Source: Chara braunii (Eukaryota > Streptophyta > Charophyceae > Charales > Characeae). From it: DNA of 27,500 nucleotides. Shown here in pieces: positions 9,175-18,700 of this stretch. Every line of letters starts with the position of its first letter. The stretch's first letter is position 1. The DNA is taken from contig BFEA01000114.1 of the NCBI GenBank assembly GCA_003427395.1, forward strand, positions 739,091-766,590, in the 5' to 3' direction. The notes under the pieces are model-generated. The model searched no databases. It was not told where the DNA came from and saw nothing but the letters and a program-made list of their open reading frames with translations. A program made the translations under genes and the position numbers.

Positions 9175-10140
9175 TTAGTTCGGACGCCTGCGTTCACCAT
9201 CTCTCTTCTCGTATTGAATGGCAAAATCCCTTGTACCAAGCGACAATCTTTGGATCTGATCTGGATTCAAGCAATCAATGGGATGTCTGGGTTCCCAACC
9301 TCTGTGTAGTTCATTAGGGTTGCGTGCAGTAGACAAGTGCACCGAGTTGTTATACGCACACTGCACTTTGGGAAGATGGTCGTTCCAATTGATCAGGCCG
9401 AGCCTAATGTACATGAGTGATACTTGCTGGAGCAGCTTATTCATTTTCTCAGTTCGGCTATTGGTCTCCGGGTGTCTACTGGAAGACATTGTGAGCTTCG
9501 ACCCATATACTTTCATCAACTGTTGCCAGTGCTTGTCCGAGAATCTACTATCTCTATCACTCACTATCGTTAGCGGGTGTCTGTAGTCTTTTACCCAGTA
9601 ATTGAATAACTCTCTAATCACTAATTTTGCCTTCGCCTTAATGGGCAACAAAATAAAAACAACAAATTTACTAAAGCGATCTACTACCACCATCACTTGA
9701 CACTTCCTGTTTCTGTTGTTAACATTTGTGTCCATAAAGTCAATATATATGGAGTTACCGGGACCGGACGGGACAGGTAGTGATCTCAAGTTCTCAACAG
9801 TCCAAGTGGGGATTGTGTGAAACTTTTGTTCTGCTGACACACTTGACAACTTTGGATATAGGCAATGTAGTAGTGATTTATGCCGACCCAGGTGTAGGAC
9901 AAAAGGAGATTAGCACAAGTTTTTCTCCAACCGAAATGACCCTTAGTGACGTGGCACTCTCCACGATCAGACTTTCGACTGTCTTGTTGTTCGGGATGCA
10001 TAGTCTGTCGAACCTGTCTGTTTTTTTTTGAACAGTTTTCCGTTGGTTACTTCGTAGTCCGGGACTTCGTGTGGTGCAGTCTGCACCCTTTTGATTAGCT
10101 CGCTATAAACGGGATCGTCAGTGTATGCAACCTTGATTTG
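9175..10140 (-). pseudogene. Ty3/gypsy integrase (broken)
   Basis: Integrase catalyses insertion of the retrotransposon cDNA. The N-terminal zinc-binding domain is present as H-X4-H-X29-C-X2-C (His codon at 9953-9951 to last Cys at 9839-9837). The catalytic core lies in a 224-codon frame starting at 9849. Its DD35E residues are all present: Asp37 in IYIDF (9741-9739), Asp98 in VSDRDSRF (9558-9556) and Glu134 in RTEKMN (9450-9448), with 35 residues between the last two. A frameshift separates the two domains near 9786-9849, and another lies at an A run near 10030. The protein stops soon after the core (residues RRRPN), so the usual C-terminal DNA-binding region is missing; no chromodomain is visible. 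The pieces are clear, but the gene is dead. Confidence 0.9.
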
Positions 10141-10192
10141 TTGTTGTTGCTTGATGCCTGCATCTAATTAAGTCAGGATGACACCAAAGCAG

Positions 10193-10494
10193 TTTAAACA
10201 ACCATTTCGTCAAAACAGACATATTATATTTTTTGAGCGAAATCAAAAATTGAGTTTTCGGGCCGAAATCCGGTCCAAAATTTTGGTTCTTAGGGGTCCG
10301 GCATTCCCAGAACGCCGGACCCCCTACATGTACCTGGTCCCATCTTGAGGCCAGATACATCTAGGGGGTGCGGCATTCTAGGAACGTCGGACCCCTAGGA
10401 GCCAAAATTCTGGACCGGATTTCGGCAAAAAAACTCAATTTTGATTTCGTTCAAAAAATATAATATGTCCGTTTTGACGAAATGGTTGTTTTTA
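10193..10494. mobile_element. Foldback MITE with TTTA target duplication
   Basis: The element occupies 10197-10490 and is flanked by TTTA at 10193-10196 and 10491-10494. Terminal inverted repeats begin AACAACCATTTCGTCAAAAC. The arms are about 145 bp and roughly 90 percent complementary, so nearly the whole element folds back on itself. Each arm carries its own smaller palindrome built on GGGGTCCGGCATTC and GAACGCCGGACCCC. It has no ORF and must have been mobilised in trans if it is a DNA transposon. Removing it with one TTTA brings the RNase H frame back into contact with the RNase H to integrase linker frame, confirming insertion into a pre-existing gypsy copy. The superfamily is undecided. 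Confidence 0.9.
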
Positions 10495-10499
10495 CACGT

Positions 10500-10930
10500 C
10501 TAATCAACGTGTAAGCGACGACATTGTACTTGCGCTTGACTGCCTTCACTTCAAAGTCAAAATGATCGATTTCCCTGGCCCAGCTAGTCAACTTAGGGGT
10601 CATTCGGGCATGGGTTTTTAACCAGCGTAGGGTCTCATGGTCAGAATAAACTTTAAAATGTCTTCCTAGGAGATAGTGTCACCACTGGTTTAGCGCTTCT
10701 CTCAACGGAAATAACTCACGTTCGTATGTCGATGCAACGACCGTCTCACTAGGTAACCTACAAAACATGAATTCTCCGGGTCTGTACCCCTCTACGTCAT
10801 TCTGTTGGAGTACAACGCCAATCCCGTATTGGCTTGCGCCACTAGTGACAATGAATGGAAGTGATGGGTCTGTAACCTTAAGGACCGAGTACTCAGTTAG
10901 CGACTTCTTTAATCTTTTAAATGTTGTCCC
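10500..10930 (-). pseudogene. Ty3/gypsy RNase H (two catalytic Asp lost)
   Basis: RNase H degrades the RNA strand of the RNA:DNA hybrid during reverse transcription. The frame starts just after RT, following a frameshift near 10927, and contains the family landmarks SQYGIG, YERELFPLREAL and SDHETLRWL, with the end of the domain at about 10510. At the first catalytic position the usual TDAS reads TSGAS; Gly replaces Asp at 10838-10840. At the last position the usual ADALSR reads AYTLIR; Tyr replaces Asp at 10511-10513. An in-frame TGA at 10679-10681 lies between QW and HYLLGRHF. The domain is therefore inactive three times over. Confidence 0.85.
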
Positions 10931-11968
10931 AATTCCAAATTGTTTCCTCCCTCAGTAGTCTACGCAATGGTGTAGCTATCATGGTAAAGTTTCGCACGAA
11001 CTTACAATAGTAATTGGCTATTTCTAGAAACGACCGCAATTCAGTTAGCATGTTCAACATTGGCCAATTTCTGATTGCTGCTATTTTTGCATCTTCCGGT
11101 TTGATTTCATCTCCATCTAACATGTGGCCTAAATACAACACTTGACACTTTGCCCATGTACACTTCTTTGGGTTTAGCTTGAACTTCGTAGTGCACAACT
11201 TGTCTAAAATCAGACGCAGATGCTGCTGGTGCTCCTCTAGTGTTTATGAAAAATCAGAATATCGTCTAGATAAACGACTACGAACTTATCTAGCCATTCA
11301 CGAAAGAGATCGTTTATGCATCTTTGGACGGTAGCAAGGGCAGTCGTCAGACCAAACGACATGACCACAAACTCGTAGTGTCCATAGCGTCTTAAAAAAA
11401 TTGTCTTGTGTCAATCTTCGGGTTGTACGTCTATTTGATGGTAGCCCGACTTCAAGTCAATCTTGGAAAATACTTGCATCCCTGCACCCTATCCAATAGA
11501 TCATCTATTATAGGCAAAGGTTCAACGTTTTTCATGATTGTACTAGTGTTTAAACCCCTATAGTCAATGTACATTCGCAGTTCGCCTTCCTTCTTAGACA
11601 TGAATAAGACCGGTAAGCCATACGGTGAAGAGTTGGGCTTAATCCACCCCTTCTCTATCAATTCATCAAGTTGCCTTCGCAACTCATTAAGTTCTTTGGG
11701 AGACATTCTATAGATGGACCCCTTGAGAGTCTTACTATTGGGCTCTATCTCTATCCGGTGCTTGATTTCCCTTTGTACTATTCTTCTTGGAAACTTTCCC
11801 ACATCAGCGAACTCTTTCAACAGTTTCTCAACTGCGGGTGGTGTTGGCTCGTCCTCCTTCTTGCCTTCACTAACCTGTCTAATATATGCTACGAAGACTT
11901 GGTCAACCAAATCGGCCTTGATCACGTGCCTGACGAACATAGGGGCACTGATACAGCAAAAGGGATAG
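10917..11968 (-). pseudogene. Ty3/gypsy reverse transcriptase (broken)
   Basis: The enzyme copies element RNA into cDNA. The minus-strand frame from 11968 contains the gypsy RT N-terminal landmarks: YRMSPKEL, a helix ELRRQLDELIEKGWI, SSPYG with PVLF, and MYIDYRGLN. A frameshift near 11463 changes frame just before SKIDLKSGYHQI. A TGA follows at 11411-11413. Next come [12 protein letters not shown] and the catalytic YLDD box at 11261-11272. A lost base after DDILIF and a TAA follow, then the frame resumes with [12 protein letters not shown] and the thumb region to 10917 (LGHML, and an NWPMLNML segment). All conserved blocks are present in order, so the identification is secure. At least two frameshifts and two stops inactivate it. 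Confidence 0.92.
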
Positions 11969-12010
11969 ACTAGATTCTACTCTAGACTCATGAAATAGTC
12001 GCATTGTTTT

Positions 12011-12360
12011 TTATTCACCGTCGGTGTTGGACAGCTTGCACTCGTGCTCACCCATCTTCACATCAGCCCATGCAGCCTCTCCCCAATTCGTCCCTACAAT
12101 TAGGTCAAAAGGTAGACTATCCTCCACTAAGAGGGTCAGAGAGTGCAAAACTTTATCTACCTTGTCCCCCCCTTCCAACCGGAAGTATGCTCTTAGCCCT
12201 TCGACGTACTCCTCTACTCTCACTTCACGATTGTCTACCAGCCTGTTCACAACGACTCATCCAATTTCAAAACCTTCATGGTGAGGTGCATCTTCTGCAG
12301 TCACCTTTGGCTAATGTAGCTACGCGTAGATCCACTATCAACTAACGAGCCTACTTGCTC
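12011..12360 (-). pseudogene. Ty3/gypsy aspartic protease region
   Basis: The retropepsin active-site triad is visible as LVDSGST with DSG at 12331-12339, followed by RSYIS. A frame shift or stop separates it from the next piece (12250-12011), which contains the C-terminal block FDLIVGTNW, equivalent to the usual FDLILGMDW. The protease would cleave the Gag-Pol polyprotein. It lies between the zinc knuckle and RT, as expected. The domain is split, so no active enzyme is predicted. Confidence 0.8.
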
Positions 12361-12673
12361 TCTACTGATTTCGACATCTGCTAACATTAGCTGCCCTTTA
12401 CTCTTCTTCTTCATTTCGACCAAGCTTGACGATGAGTGATCAACTCATCACCAATTCTTGCGAGAGAACCACCTAGAGAGACCCTGACACAAGCGGTTTC
12501 CGGATAGCTAACTGGGTCACCTTGGGGTCTTGCACCGGTCTTTACCATAGAGACCTTCAGACAGGAGAGTGCTTGTTCAACACACGCTTTTGTCTGTTTG
12601 TCTGTGTCTGAAGGCCCAGCAGGAGCAATTGCAACTCCTATTGGCTGCTCCCTTTTGGATAGTGGTAGTTAGG

Positions 12674-12715
12674 GCAAAAGCAGATCATGTGGTTGGGATC
12701 ACCACATTTTAGGCA
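12674..12715 (-). pseudogene. Gag nucleocapsid zinc knuckle
   Basis: The minus-strand codons read C-X2-C-X4-H-X4-C exactly (CLKCGDPNHMICFC), the CCHC RNA-binding knuckle of retroelement nucleocapsid. It lies between capsid and protease. The flanking arginine-rich segment (12730-13010) is broken by stops. Confidence 0.85.
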
Positions 12716-13015
12716 TTGGTTGGCCTTAGCCTTTTCTCCCACAACGCTTTCTTGATGCGCATCTCTTTCCATAGCTCTCCGACTGCAATCCTTGGATGTG
12801 CTGGACATCGTCTGTGCCCTATACCTTTTCCACCTGAAGAGGAGGAACCACGTTCACCTTGCGGGGAACCATAAGTTAACCCCTACCTCCCACATAATAG
12901 CTACCTTCGTTACTACTCCTTGAGTGTCACGTCCTCTCCCTCCACCTCTTTCTTGGCCTCCTCTTCCTCCTTATCGCCCTCCCCCGTGGGCTGCAGCAGC
13001 CATATGGTCCCCTCC

Positions 13016-13640
13016 CTAGGCTACTTGGTTGCTGTTGGGTTCTTCCAGTCTGTAATCTATGTTTTCGTAGGGTAGTGTTTCGACTCCCCCTCCTTCGAAC
13101 GTAACTAGAAAATTATCCTTCCCTTCTATACTACCTGCTATAGTTTTATTCTTCCACTGCCCTCCTTTCTGCAGGTCCGTCCAGTAATAAAAGTAATTAG
13201 CCTCCATAAGGAAACCAGCCTGATCTATGACGATCTTACTAAACTTCTCGTAAGTCATGTCGTCCTCTTCTATATGGGGGTACAAAATGATTCTTAGGGA
13301 ATCAGGCATCGCCCTCGCAAAGTTATTCACAATCTGAGTGGGGGTTAGACCGCGATGAGGACATTGCAACAACCCATCCATGGTGGCTTTCAACGCAGCG
13401 ACAGTCTTCCATTTTCTGTCACTAATGTTAAGGATCAGGTGTTCAGTACGTTGGGCCAGGTTTTTGTCTTTGAACCTCACCTTCAGGGCCTTAAGGAAAT
13501 CTTATATACGAGTGCGCTTAGAGTATTTTACCATAGAGGCACAACCTGCCTCCTTCATCAAGAAGATGGTGAAATTGGCGGCATCCTCACCAAGACACGA
13601 GCTCGCCATCTAGACACGGTCGCAATATGGAATCAAGTTC
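13016..13640 (-). pseudogene. Gag capsid-like region
   Basis: The longest frame (13480-13016) reads RFKDKNLAQRTEHLIL, a helical stretch, LTPTQIVNNFARAMPDSL and YEKFSKIVIDQAGFLMEA. This layout suits the retrotransposon gag capsid, which assembles the particle around element RNA. Reading upstream past a stop near 13500 gives a further matching stretch (ANFTIFLMKEAG and KALKVRF), so the true domain starts near 13640. Neighbouring zinc knuckle and pol support the call. Sequence similarity was judged by eye only. Confidence 0.75.
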
Positions 13641-13789
13641 AATCAACTATGCATACATATAAGTGCTCATATGCGCCTCCCACTGGTAAAAGTTTTCTTC
13701 CTTCTTCCCGTTATACGTCTAGGGCACAAGTGGTTAACAGGGACCCCCACTTTTCGGCCCTAGGTAACGATGGATGATCCTGAATGATC

Positions 13790-14130
13790 CTGTATTTATG
13801 GTTTTTTTGTGTTTTTTTGGATTTTTTTTTTTTTGCCTGTTTTTTTTTTTTTTTGGACAAGCTTTCTGTGTGTCAAATTTGATGTCATTTGGAGTATTAG
13901 AATTTGTGTTGTGAAGAGTGGTGAAAATTGTGAAAATTTGATGACGGTTTTTTTGTCAAAATGTCATGAAAATGCACTTTTGGCTTGCTGTTTCATATGT
14001 TTTTAATTTTTGTTTTTTTTGTTTTGTTTTTATAATATGTTAGTAAGAAGTGCACTCTATATATCGGTATGAAGTTTGTTTAAAATGACCTTATGGTTTT
14101 CTTACAAATTGAGGCAAAAAATGGGGGGTC
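13790..14130. other. T-rich block interrupting gag
   Basis: On the plus strand this is dominated by T runs with TGTCAAATTTGATGTCA and GTCAAAATGTCATG palindromic words. Coding-like gag sequence lies on both sides, but I see no gag frame through it. It is probably an insertion or an expanded linker. No terminal repeats or target duplication were found. Confidence 0.45.
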
Positions 14131-14433
14131 GGTTAACCTTTTCTCGTCCAGGGAAGATTCACTTTCATCTTCTCTCTCCTTTCTCCCCCTTCCGACTGAT
14201 TAGGATCTAACTTTTTGTTCCCCTCCTTCTTCGGGCCTCCGTCGTCGTCAACTCCACCATCTTCACCTCCACCACCGGTCCATTGCCACCCTTCTTAACG
14301 ACAGTGATGGTATCCACAACTTTGAGGTGAAGATGCTTTCCAATTGCTGTACATAACCCCCAACACGCTCATCTATTCGGTCGGCAACGACAATTAGGTA
14401 GTTATTCCAAGTGCCTTCGAACTCGTGATTGCG

Positions 14434-15235
14434 TTATTCGAGTCGACCGACAAACTTGTTTATGGCAGCGAGTTCGTGGTTAGTATGTAGCAGGGCATTA
14501 ATCATGAGGGTATAGTCGTCTTTACACTCACCCTCACGACCTTTCTGTTCCTTCAGTTGACGTTTAATCTTTTCCAGCTCAAATTTCAGTCTCCTCTTCT
14601 CATCTAGCACCACTCTTTTCTTTATCAGAAGTCGCTGATGCAATTCATATTCCCTCTCCTGCAGAAGCAGTTCCCTCTCTGCGTTGCCGTCTGCCATGTC
14701 CAACTTAGCTGTGAGTTTGATCCTCTTGGCCTCTGACTCTTTTACCCACTCATCCTTCCTGAACCCAAACTTCTTCATCCACGTCCAGGTGTTAACTAGG
14801 TGCAAACGCAGCTGACTGGACTCTCCCCTTTCGGTTCGCATACCTCTTTCAACCCTATGCCTAGGGTCGTCCAACCTCACATCTTCTTCTTCTTGTTCTT
14901 CTTCGTCTTCTACCACTTCAACTTGTTGTTTCTGTTTCTTCAGCAATTTTAACTTCTCCCCCAACTTTTTTTTTCTTCTTTTCCAATCTTTTTTTCTCCT
15001 CCTCATTCTTCTTTCTCTTCTCTTGTTTTTTCTTCTCCTTCTCCTTCTTCTTCTCCGCCAGCCTTCTATCGATCTCGGCCTGCTGTTCAGCGGAGGATGG
15101 ATATGTGGATGCTTCAGACCGACTCACCGCGTGCATGCCAAAGGCTCGTGCGAATCCCAATGGAAAGAGGAAACGGAGGAGTGGAGCCCAAATAGCGGAT
15201 AGGGCCAAAAAGCCAAACATCGGGTAGTCATCCAT
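14434..15235 (-). pseudogene. Gag N-terminal region, charged coiled coil
   Basis: The start at 15235 has a strong context (GCCATGG). The first ~35 residues are hydrophobic (FGFLALSAIWAPLLRFLFPLG), followed by a Lys/Glu-rich helix. A frameshift in the overlap 15006-14918 moves the reading into a second 190-codon frame with heptad-like sequence (RRLKFELEKIKRQLKEQK). A coiled coil followed by capsid suits the N-terminal part of a plant gypsy Gag and its self-assembly. A membrane segment in Gag is unusual, and I cannot tell whether the hydrophobic stretch is functional. Identification rests mainly on position and strand. Confidence 0.6.
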
Positions 15236-16380
15236 GGCGAGGGTCAGGACAGGTAAATTGACTCCGCCTCCTCACCACTTAGATCTACACCTCAACGCTG
15301 TCGGCGCGAATAACCTTACAAGGGTATCTGCCCTGGTTTTTGCAAATGACAAAAAAATGAGTTTGGTCTAAAGTTCAGTATACCGCGCGAGGCGCGGTTG
15401 CGTCTGTGCGGTTACCATGGCCGGAAGGTTGACTAGAACAAAGGGTGTGTGGGCGCGCAGGTTTGAGGCGCGCGTGATTTCGTTTCTATCGTTGACTATA
15501 AAGCCGGCGCGGGCGCCAGACAGTTCGTTTCTATTTTTATCTTTATTTTTATTTTTGTTTATTCTTGATTAAACTAGGATCTAAGGGATATTTTCTTTCG
15601 ATGACTATGTTTGACCGAGTCGAGCGCACGTGCGGAGAACGACCCCGACGACGGCATCGGCAACGGCGGAGCGACTTCATGCGGCGAGCGGGGTGTCATA
15701 GGATGGCGCGCGGGGCAATTATGGCACGATATAAGCAAGCCGGCGCGGGCATTGGGAGCCGCGTAGCCGGTTTGTTGGCCCAAAGCGCCACACCGCACTG
15801 CCTATATGGTATTCTGCGGGACTCAGTCCCAGGCTTGGGCTTAGCCCTATTGGTTACGGCAGGGGACTAGCACGGTAGAGATTCGGGGATCGAGGCCAGC
15901 GGGCGTCGGCGCAGCGGCAGAGGAGTAGCGTGAAGCGAAAGCCTGAGGGATTGAGGGCCCTGTGGGGCTATCCCCCTCGGTTTTGCTTGTGGGTGCGGCG
16001 GCGGGCCCAATCCGCGGGGCCGGCAAGGTGCCAGCAACCCCGCGGTTCCCCGACGTTACTGATATTTTATTTCCCTTATGTTTGTTGTTCTTGGTCCCTT
16101 TGCGGGACGCGAGACTGCGGTAGGAGCGCATGGGGGTGTGTTGTATTCGCGGGGTCGCCTGAAGTGCAGTTACGAACGGTTTTCGTGGCTATGCCGGAGC
16201 CACGCCCGACGCCGTTTTGATTGGGACGCGGTGCCGTGGGTGTGGCAGGCGCCCAAGAGTCCTAGCTCAGTGGGGCCCACCCATGAACTGTTGAAGTACA
16301 GACCTGTGTTCTGGCTTACCCCGGGGCCATTTTGCAGGGCCGCGTGGTACTGAGAAGGCGGGGTGGCCCAGCGGCCTGAA
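15236..16380. other. GC-rich gene-free stretch
   Basis: CpG-rich DNA without a credible gene. ACCGCGC and GCGCGGT form a perfect hairpin at 15382-15398. A TATA-type box followed by AAGCCGGCGCGGGC occurs twice (15497-15514 and 15730-15750). A gypsy 5' LTR would be expected here on the minus strand, but no LTR termini or primer binding site could be fixed. Confidence 0.5.
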
Positions 16381-16447
16381 TCCCTCGGGACATCCGTTAA
16401 GGTTGGGACAGTACACGGAAGATAAGCGTGACCTCTGTGCAAAAAGG
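16381..16447 (+). pseudogene. U6 snRNA pseudogene, 3'-truncated
   Basis: The sequence follows the U6 5' stem-loop (TCCCTCGGGACATCCGTTAA) and then TTGGGACAGTACACGGAAGA, TAAGCGTGACC and TGTGCAAAAAGG. It ends in a G run at the place where U6 would continue AAGGATGAC. The spliceosomal ACAGAGA box reads ACACGGA, so it is non-functional. The flanking CG-rich sequence resembles that before the second copy. Confidence 0.75.
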
Positions 16448-16574
16448 GGGGGGGGTTACCTACCCGAACCTGGCCCTAAAGGCGGGTCCGATTCGTATGG
16501 GGTGGTCATGGAGGCGGGGGTGGCGTTTAGGCTGCCCGGGCCGCAAAGAGCTGTGGGGTGCCGTCGGGGCCGAG

Positions 16575-16665
16575 GTCCTTCGGGACATCCGTTAAAATTG
16601 GAACGATACAGAGAAGATTGGCACGGCCCGCGCGCAAGGATGACACGTATAAATCGAGAAGGGCC
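16575..16665 (+). pseudogene. U6 snRNA-like gene copy, near full length
   Basis: U6 pairs with the 5' splice site and forms the spliceosome's catalytic centre. The copy covers about 91 nt: GTCCTTCGGGACATCCGTTA, AAATTGGAACGATACAGAGA, AGATTGGCACGG, GCGCAAGGATGACACG and AAATCGAGAAGGGCC. The ACAGAGA box is intact. The catalytic AGC triad (expected in TTAGCATGG) reads GGC in TTGGCACGG, and the apical stem has changes, so it is probably a pseudogene. No TATA box at the plant U6 position and no immediate T-run terminator are visible. A hairpin begins 2 bp after its 3' end. Confidence 0.85.
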
Positions 16666-16666
16666 C

Positions 16667-16705
16667 GTCGGCAGAGTGTTTTTGTTTTCCCGACACTCGG
16701 CTGAC
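16667..16705 (+). other. Hairpin directly after the U6 copy
   Basis: GTCGGCAGAGTGT (16667-16679) pairs with ACACTCGGCTGAC (16693-16705) at 12 of 13 positions, including one G-U. The loop is T-rich (TTTTGTTTTCCCG). It starts 2 bp after the U6 homology ends, so it could be part of an extended transcript. Confidence 0.7.
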
Positions 16706-16711
16706 CGTCGG

Positions 16712-17215
16712 GCCACGCAGCATTGAAGGGCCGGGTGACGCCAACAGGGGGGGTGGTGGTGAAGAGGACGGCGGGTGGACCGGGACAGGGGGCAGCGCTA
16801 GGTGCAGACGCTGGCACAGGGCAGGCGGATAACACAGCGGGCGGTGTAGGCAGGCAGCGGTTGATAGACGCAGCGTGGGTGCTGTGCGCATGGCGGGTTC
16901 GGCCGGGCTGCGCTAAGCAGCCGAAAGCGGAGGGCCAGAGGGNGAAGGGGCGAAGACGAACCCGGACGGGTTCCATGCCGGGGTGCATNNGNAGGTGGAA
17001 TAAGCGGAGCTGCAGTGATGCGCAGCGCGGCGGACTGACGGGCGTTGTGGGAGTGTGGAGGTGGAGTAGCGACAGCAGGGCGAAGAGAACGGAGCGGGGT
17101 GGTGTCGGGGAGAGCTGCAGTGGAGTGAAGAATTTCAAATGAACCTAGACGCGATTTCGCGCTAGGTGAATTCGAAAACGAACGAACAGGGGACGGGAGT
17201 GAGAACAGCAGAGCT
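16712..17215. other. GC-rich gene-free stretch with ambiguous bases
   Basis: Purine-rich, GC-rich sequence. Undetermined bases lie at 16943, 16989, 16990 and 16992. Long open frames on both strands reflect the scarcity of AT-rich stop codons rather than coding. Confidence 0.5.
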
Positions 17216-17510
17216 CGCTCGTTTCCTAACAAAAACGGGTGGGTGAGGATGTGATCCCGGGGTTTTGACCCCGGGCGAACCGAATAGTGAGGTTAGTTCT
17301 AGTAATGAGTTAGTAGAATTAGAGCCAGTAGAGAACTCTATCGCGCGAGCTATGGCGATAGAGGGGAAGAAGAGGGGAGGGAAGATCAGTTAGATCGGTC
17401 GTTTCTCGACTGTTTTTGACGAACAAAGAAGTGAATCCGGGGTTTTGATAGTGGGCGACCCCGTTTTTGAAGTTAGATTCGAACGGAAGTTAGTAGAAGG
17501 GGGGGAAAGA
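17216..17510 (+). repeat. Diverged ~180 bp tandem duplication
   Basis: CTCGTTTC, a CGGGGTTTTGA word, GGGCGACC-like sequence, AGGTTAG and GTTAGTAGAA recur 180 bp apart (starts about 17216 and 17396). In the first unit the core is a perfect hairpin, CCCGGGG with CCCCGGG around TTTTGA (17256-17275). In the second unit the right arm is degraded. A further hairpin, TATCGC with GCGATA, lies at 17339-17360. Confidence 0.65.
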
Positions 17511-18349
17511 GTTAGTAAAGTGTCTACGCACCTAGCCGCTTCTAGCGGACAGATTCATTAGATCATGTATATCCCATTGTGATAAGTAGTGGCCGCGCGG
17601 ATAGAGACTTACTTGTTGTCTGGCGCGTTGCGGGTAATGTCCCGCTAGCACCCACATGTAGGATCAAGGTGGCGGTGGTACGAGCCAAGGTTGTAGTTGG
17701 GTTATACCATGCTAGTCGTAGGCGTCGGAGGTGCGCGGGGGTGTGAGAGAGAGGGAGAGAGAGGACAGGTAAGGAAGAGAGACTAAAAGAGAGAAGTACT
17801 TACCTTGCGGAACCGACAGTGCGAGGTCCGACCAGGGAGGCGAGCCAGTTGTGTGCTATTTTGCTCCTTATTGGGTGTGTAGATGCCATCGCCGAAGTTC
17901 CATCGTCGCCCCGTTGCCTAGATCTCGTTTGATCTGCATACGGCTCTCTGCATGGTGGTACGCTCATTGTGCCATGTGACTGTGTGGCGGGTGTTGTCGT
18001 GCCCCTTCGGTATGTCACTACCGTGCAGCTTGCTCGGTTGGGAGGAACAGCGTGAACCCAGCCTGGAGGGAGTACAGACCGTAACTTAGTGAGCGCTGCA
18101 CAGTACGTGACTGTGTGCGGCTTACCTGCAGCGGCCGTCGCTAGGGGAGGACCCTGCAATGGGCTCAGATTGTTTTGCTTACCCGGTAGTGGGGTGGTTG
18201 TCTGTGTTTGATGGTCAGCTAGTTATGCCGTGGCTGGGGACAGCCCCCTCGAAAGTCCGTTGTTGAGCGCTCCATCGGTAGTTTTGGTCGAGTTCCTACT
18301 ACAGCGGATGCTGTATTTATTGTGGGGTGTTGTACTGCTGGTGCTACAA
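17511..18349. other. Gene-free stretch with a purine-rich tract
   Basis: GA-rich purine sequence at 17741-17797 ends in a GTACTTACC word (17796-17804). Otherwise mixed non-coding DNA. Confidence 0.45.
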
Positions 18350-18700
18350 CTGCTGATCACTGTGTACAGTTGGGGGCCTGCTGCTGCAGACTGCGGGCGT
18401 ACCACTGCTGGCTACGGCCAGCAGTTGCGCCTTACTACTTGCTGCTGCTGGCTGCGGTGTACGGCTGCTGGCCACTGTGGGTTGCGCCCGGGCTGCGGCA
18501 GCGGTTATTGACAGCGACGGACTGCTGCGGCGTACCGTGTACGAGTAACAAACTACTAGGGTCGCTGCACACTCCTGCCTACCGCTACGTGGTGTGCACG
18601 GCTGCTGCATCTGCGGCTTGAGCACAAACTGCGACGTGTAGGTTGCTATTGCAGGGTACTGCGGCTGCGTACGAACTGCTGTTGCTGGTTGCTGCATATT
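18350..18700. repeat. CTG/CAG-rich low-complexity tract
   Basis: GCTGCTG, CTGCGGC and TTGCTG words recur irregularly across about 350 bp, without a fixed period. It is probably an old, decayed trinucleotide array. Confidence 0.65.

Larger units (their letters stand above)
9175..15235 (-). mobile_element. Decayed Ty3/gypsy LTR retrotransposon
   Basis: Minus-strand order is gag (15235-13016), CCHC zinc knuckle (12715-12674), aspartic protease (about 12360-12011), RT (about 11968-10917), RNase H (about 10930-10500) and integrase (about 10140-9175). Protease, RT, RNase H, then integrase is the Ty3/gypsy order. Every domain is recognisable but none is intact. A MITE sits between RNase H and integrase, and an AT-rich block (about 13790-14130) interrupts gag. 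No LTR pair or primer binding site was identified at either end. The element can make no functional polyprotein as it stands. Confidence 0.93.

Noticed and set aside
9000-9175. Chromodomain after the integrase core
   Set aside because: The frame ends at 9175 soon after DD35E, and no chromodomain-like aromatic pattern is visible in the next 175 bp in any minus-strand frame.
16575-16665. Functional U6 snRNA gene
   Set aside because: The AGC triad is changed to GGC, the 3' end lacks the usual T-run terminator, and no plant-type upstream element with TATA at the right spacing is visible.
16527-17138. Long open frames on both strands of the GC-rich block
   Set aside because: They overlap each other, contain undetermined bases, cover a U6 pseudogene and have proline/arginine-biased composition expected from GC content.
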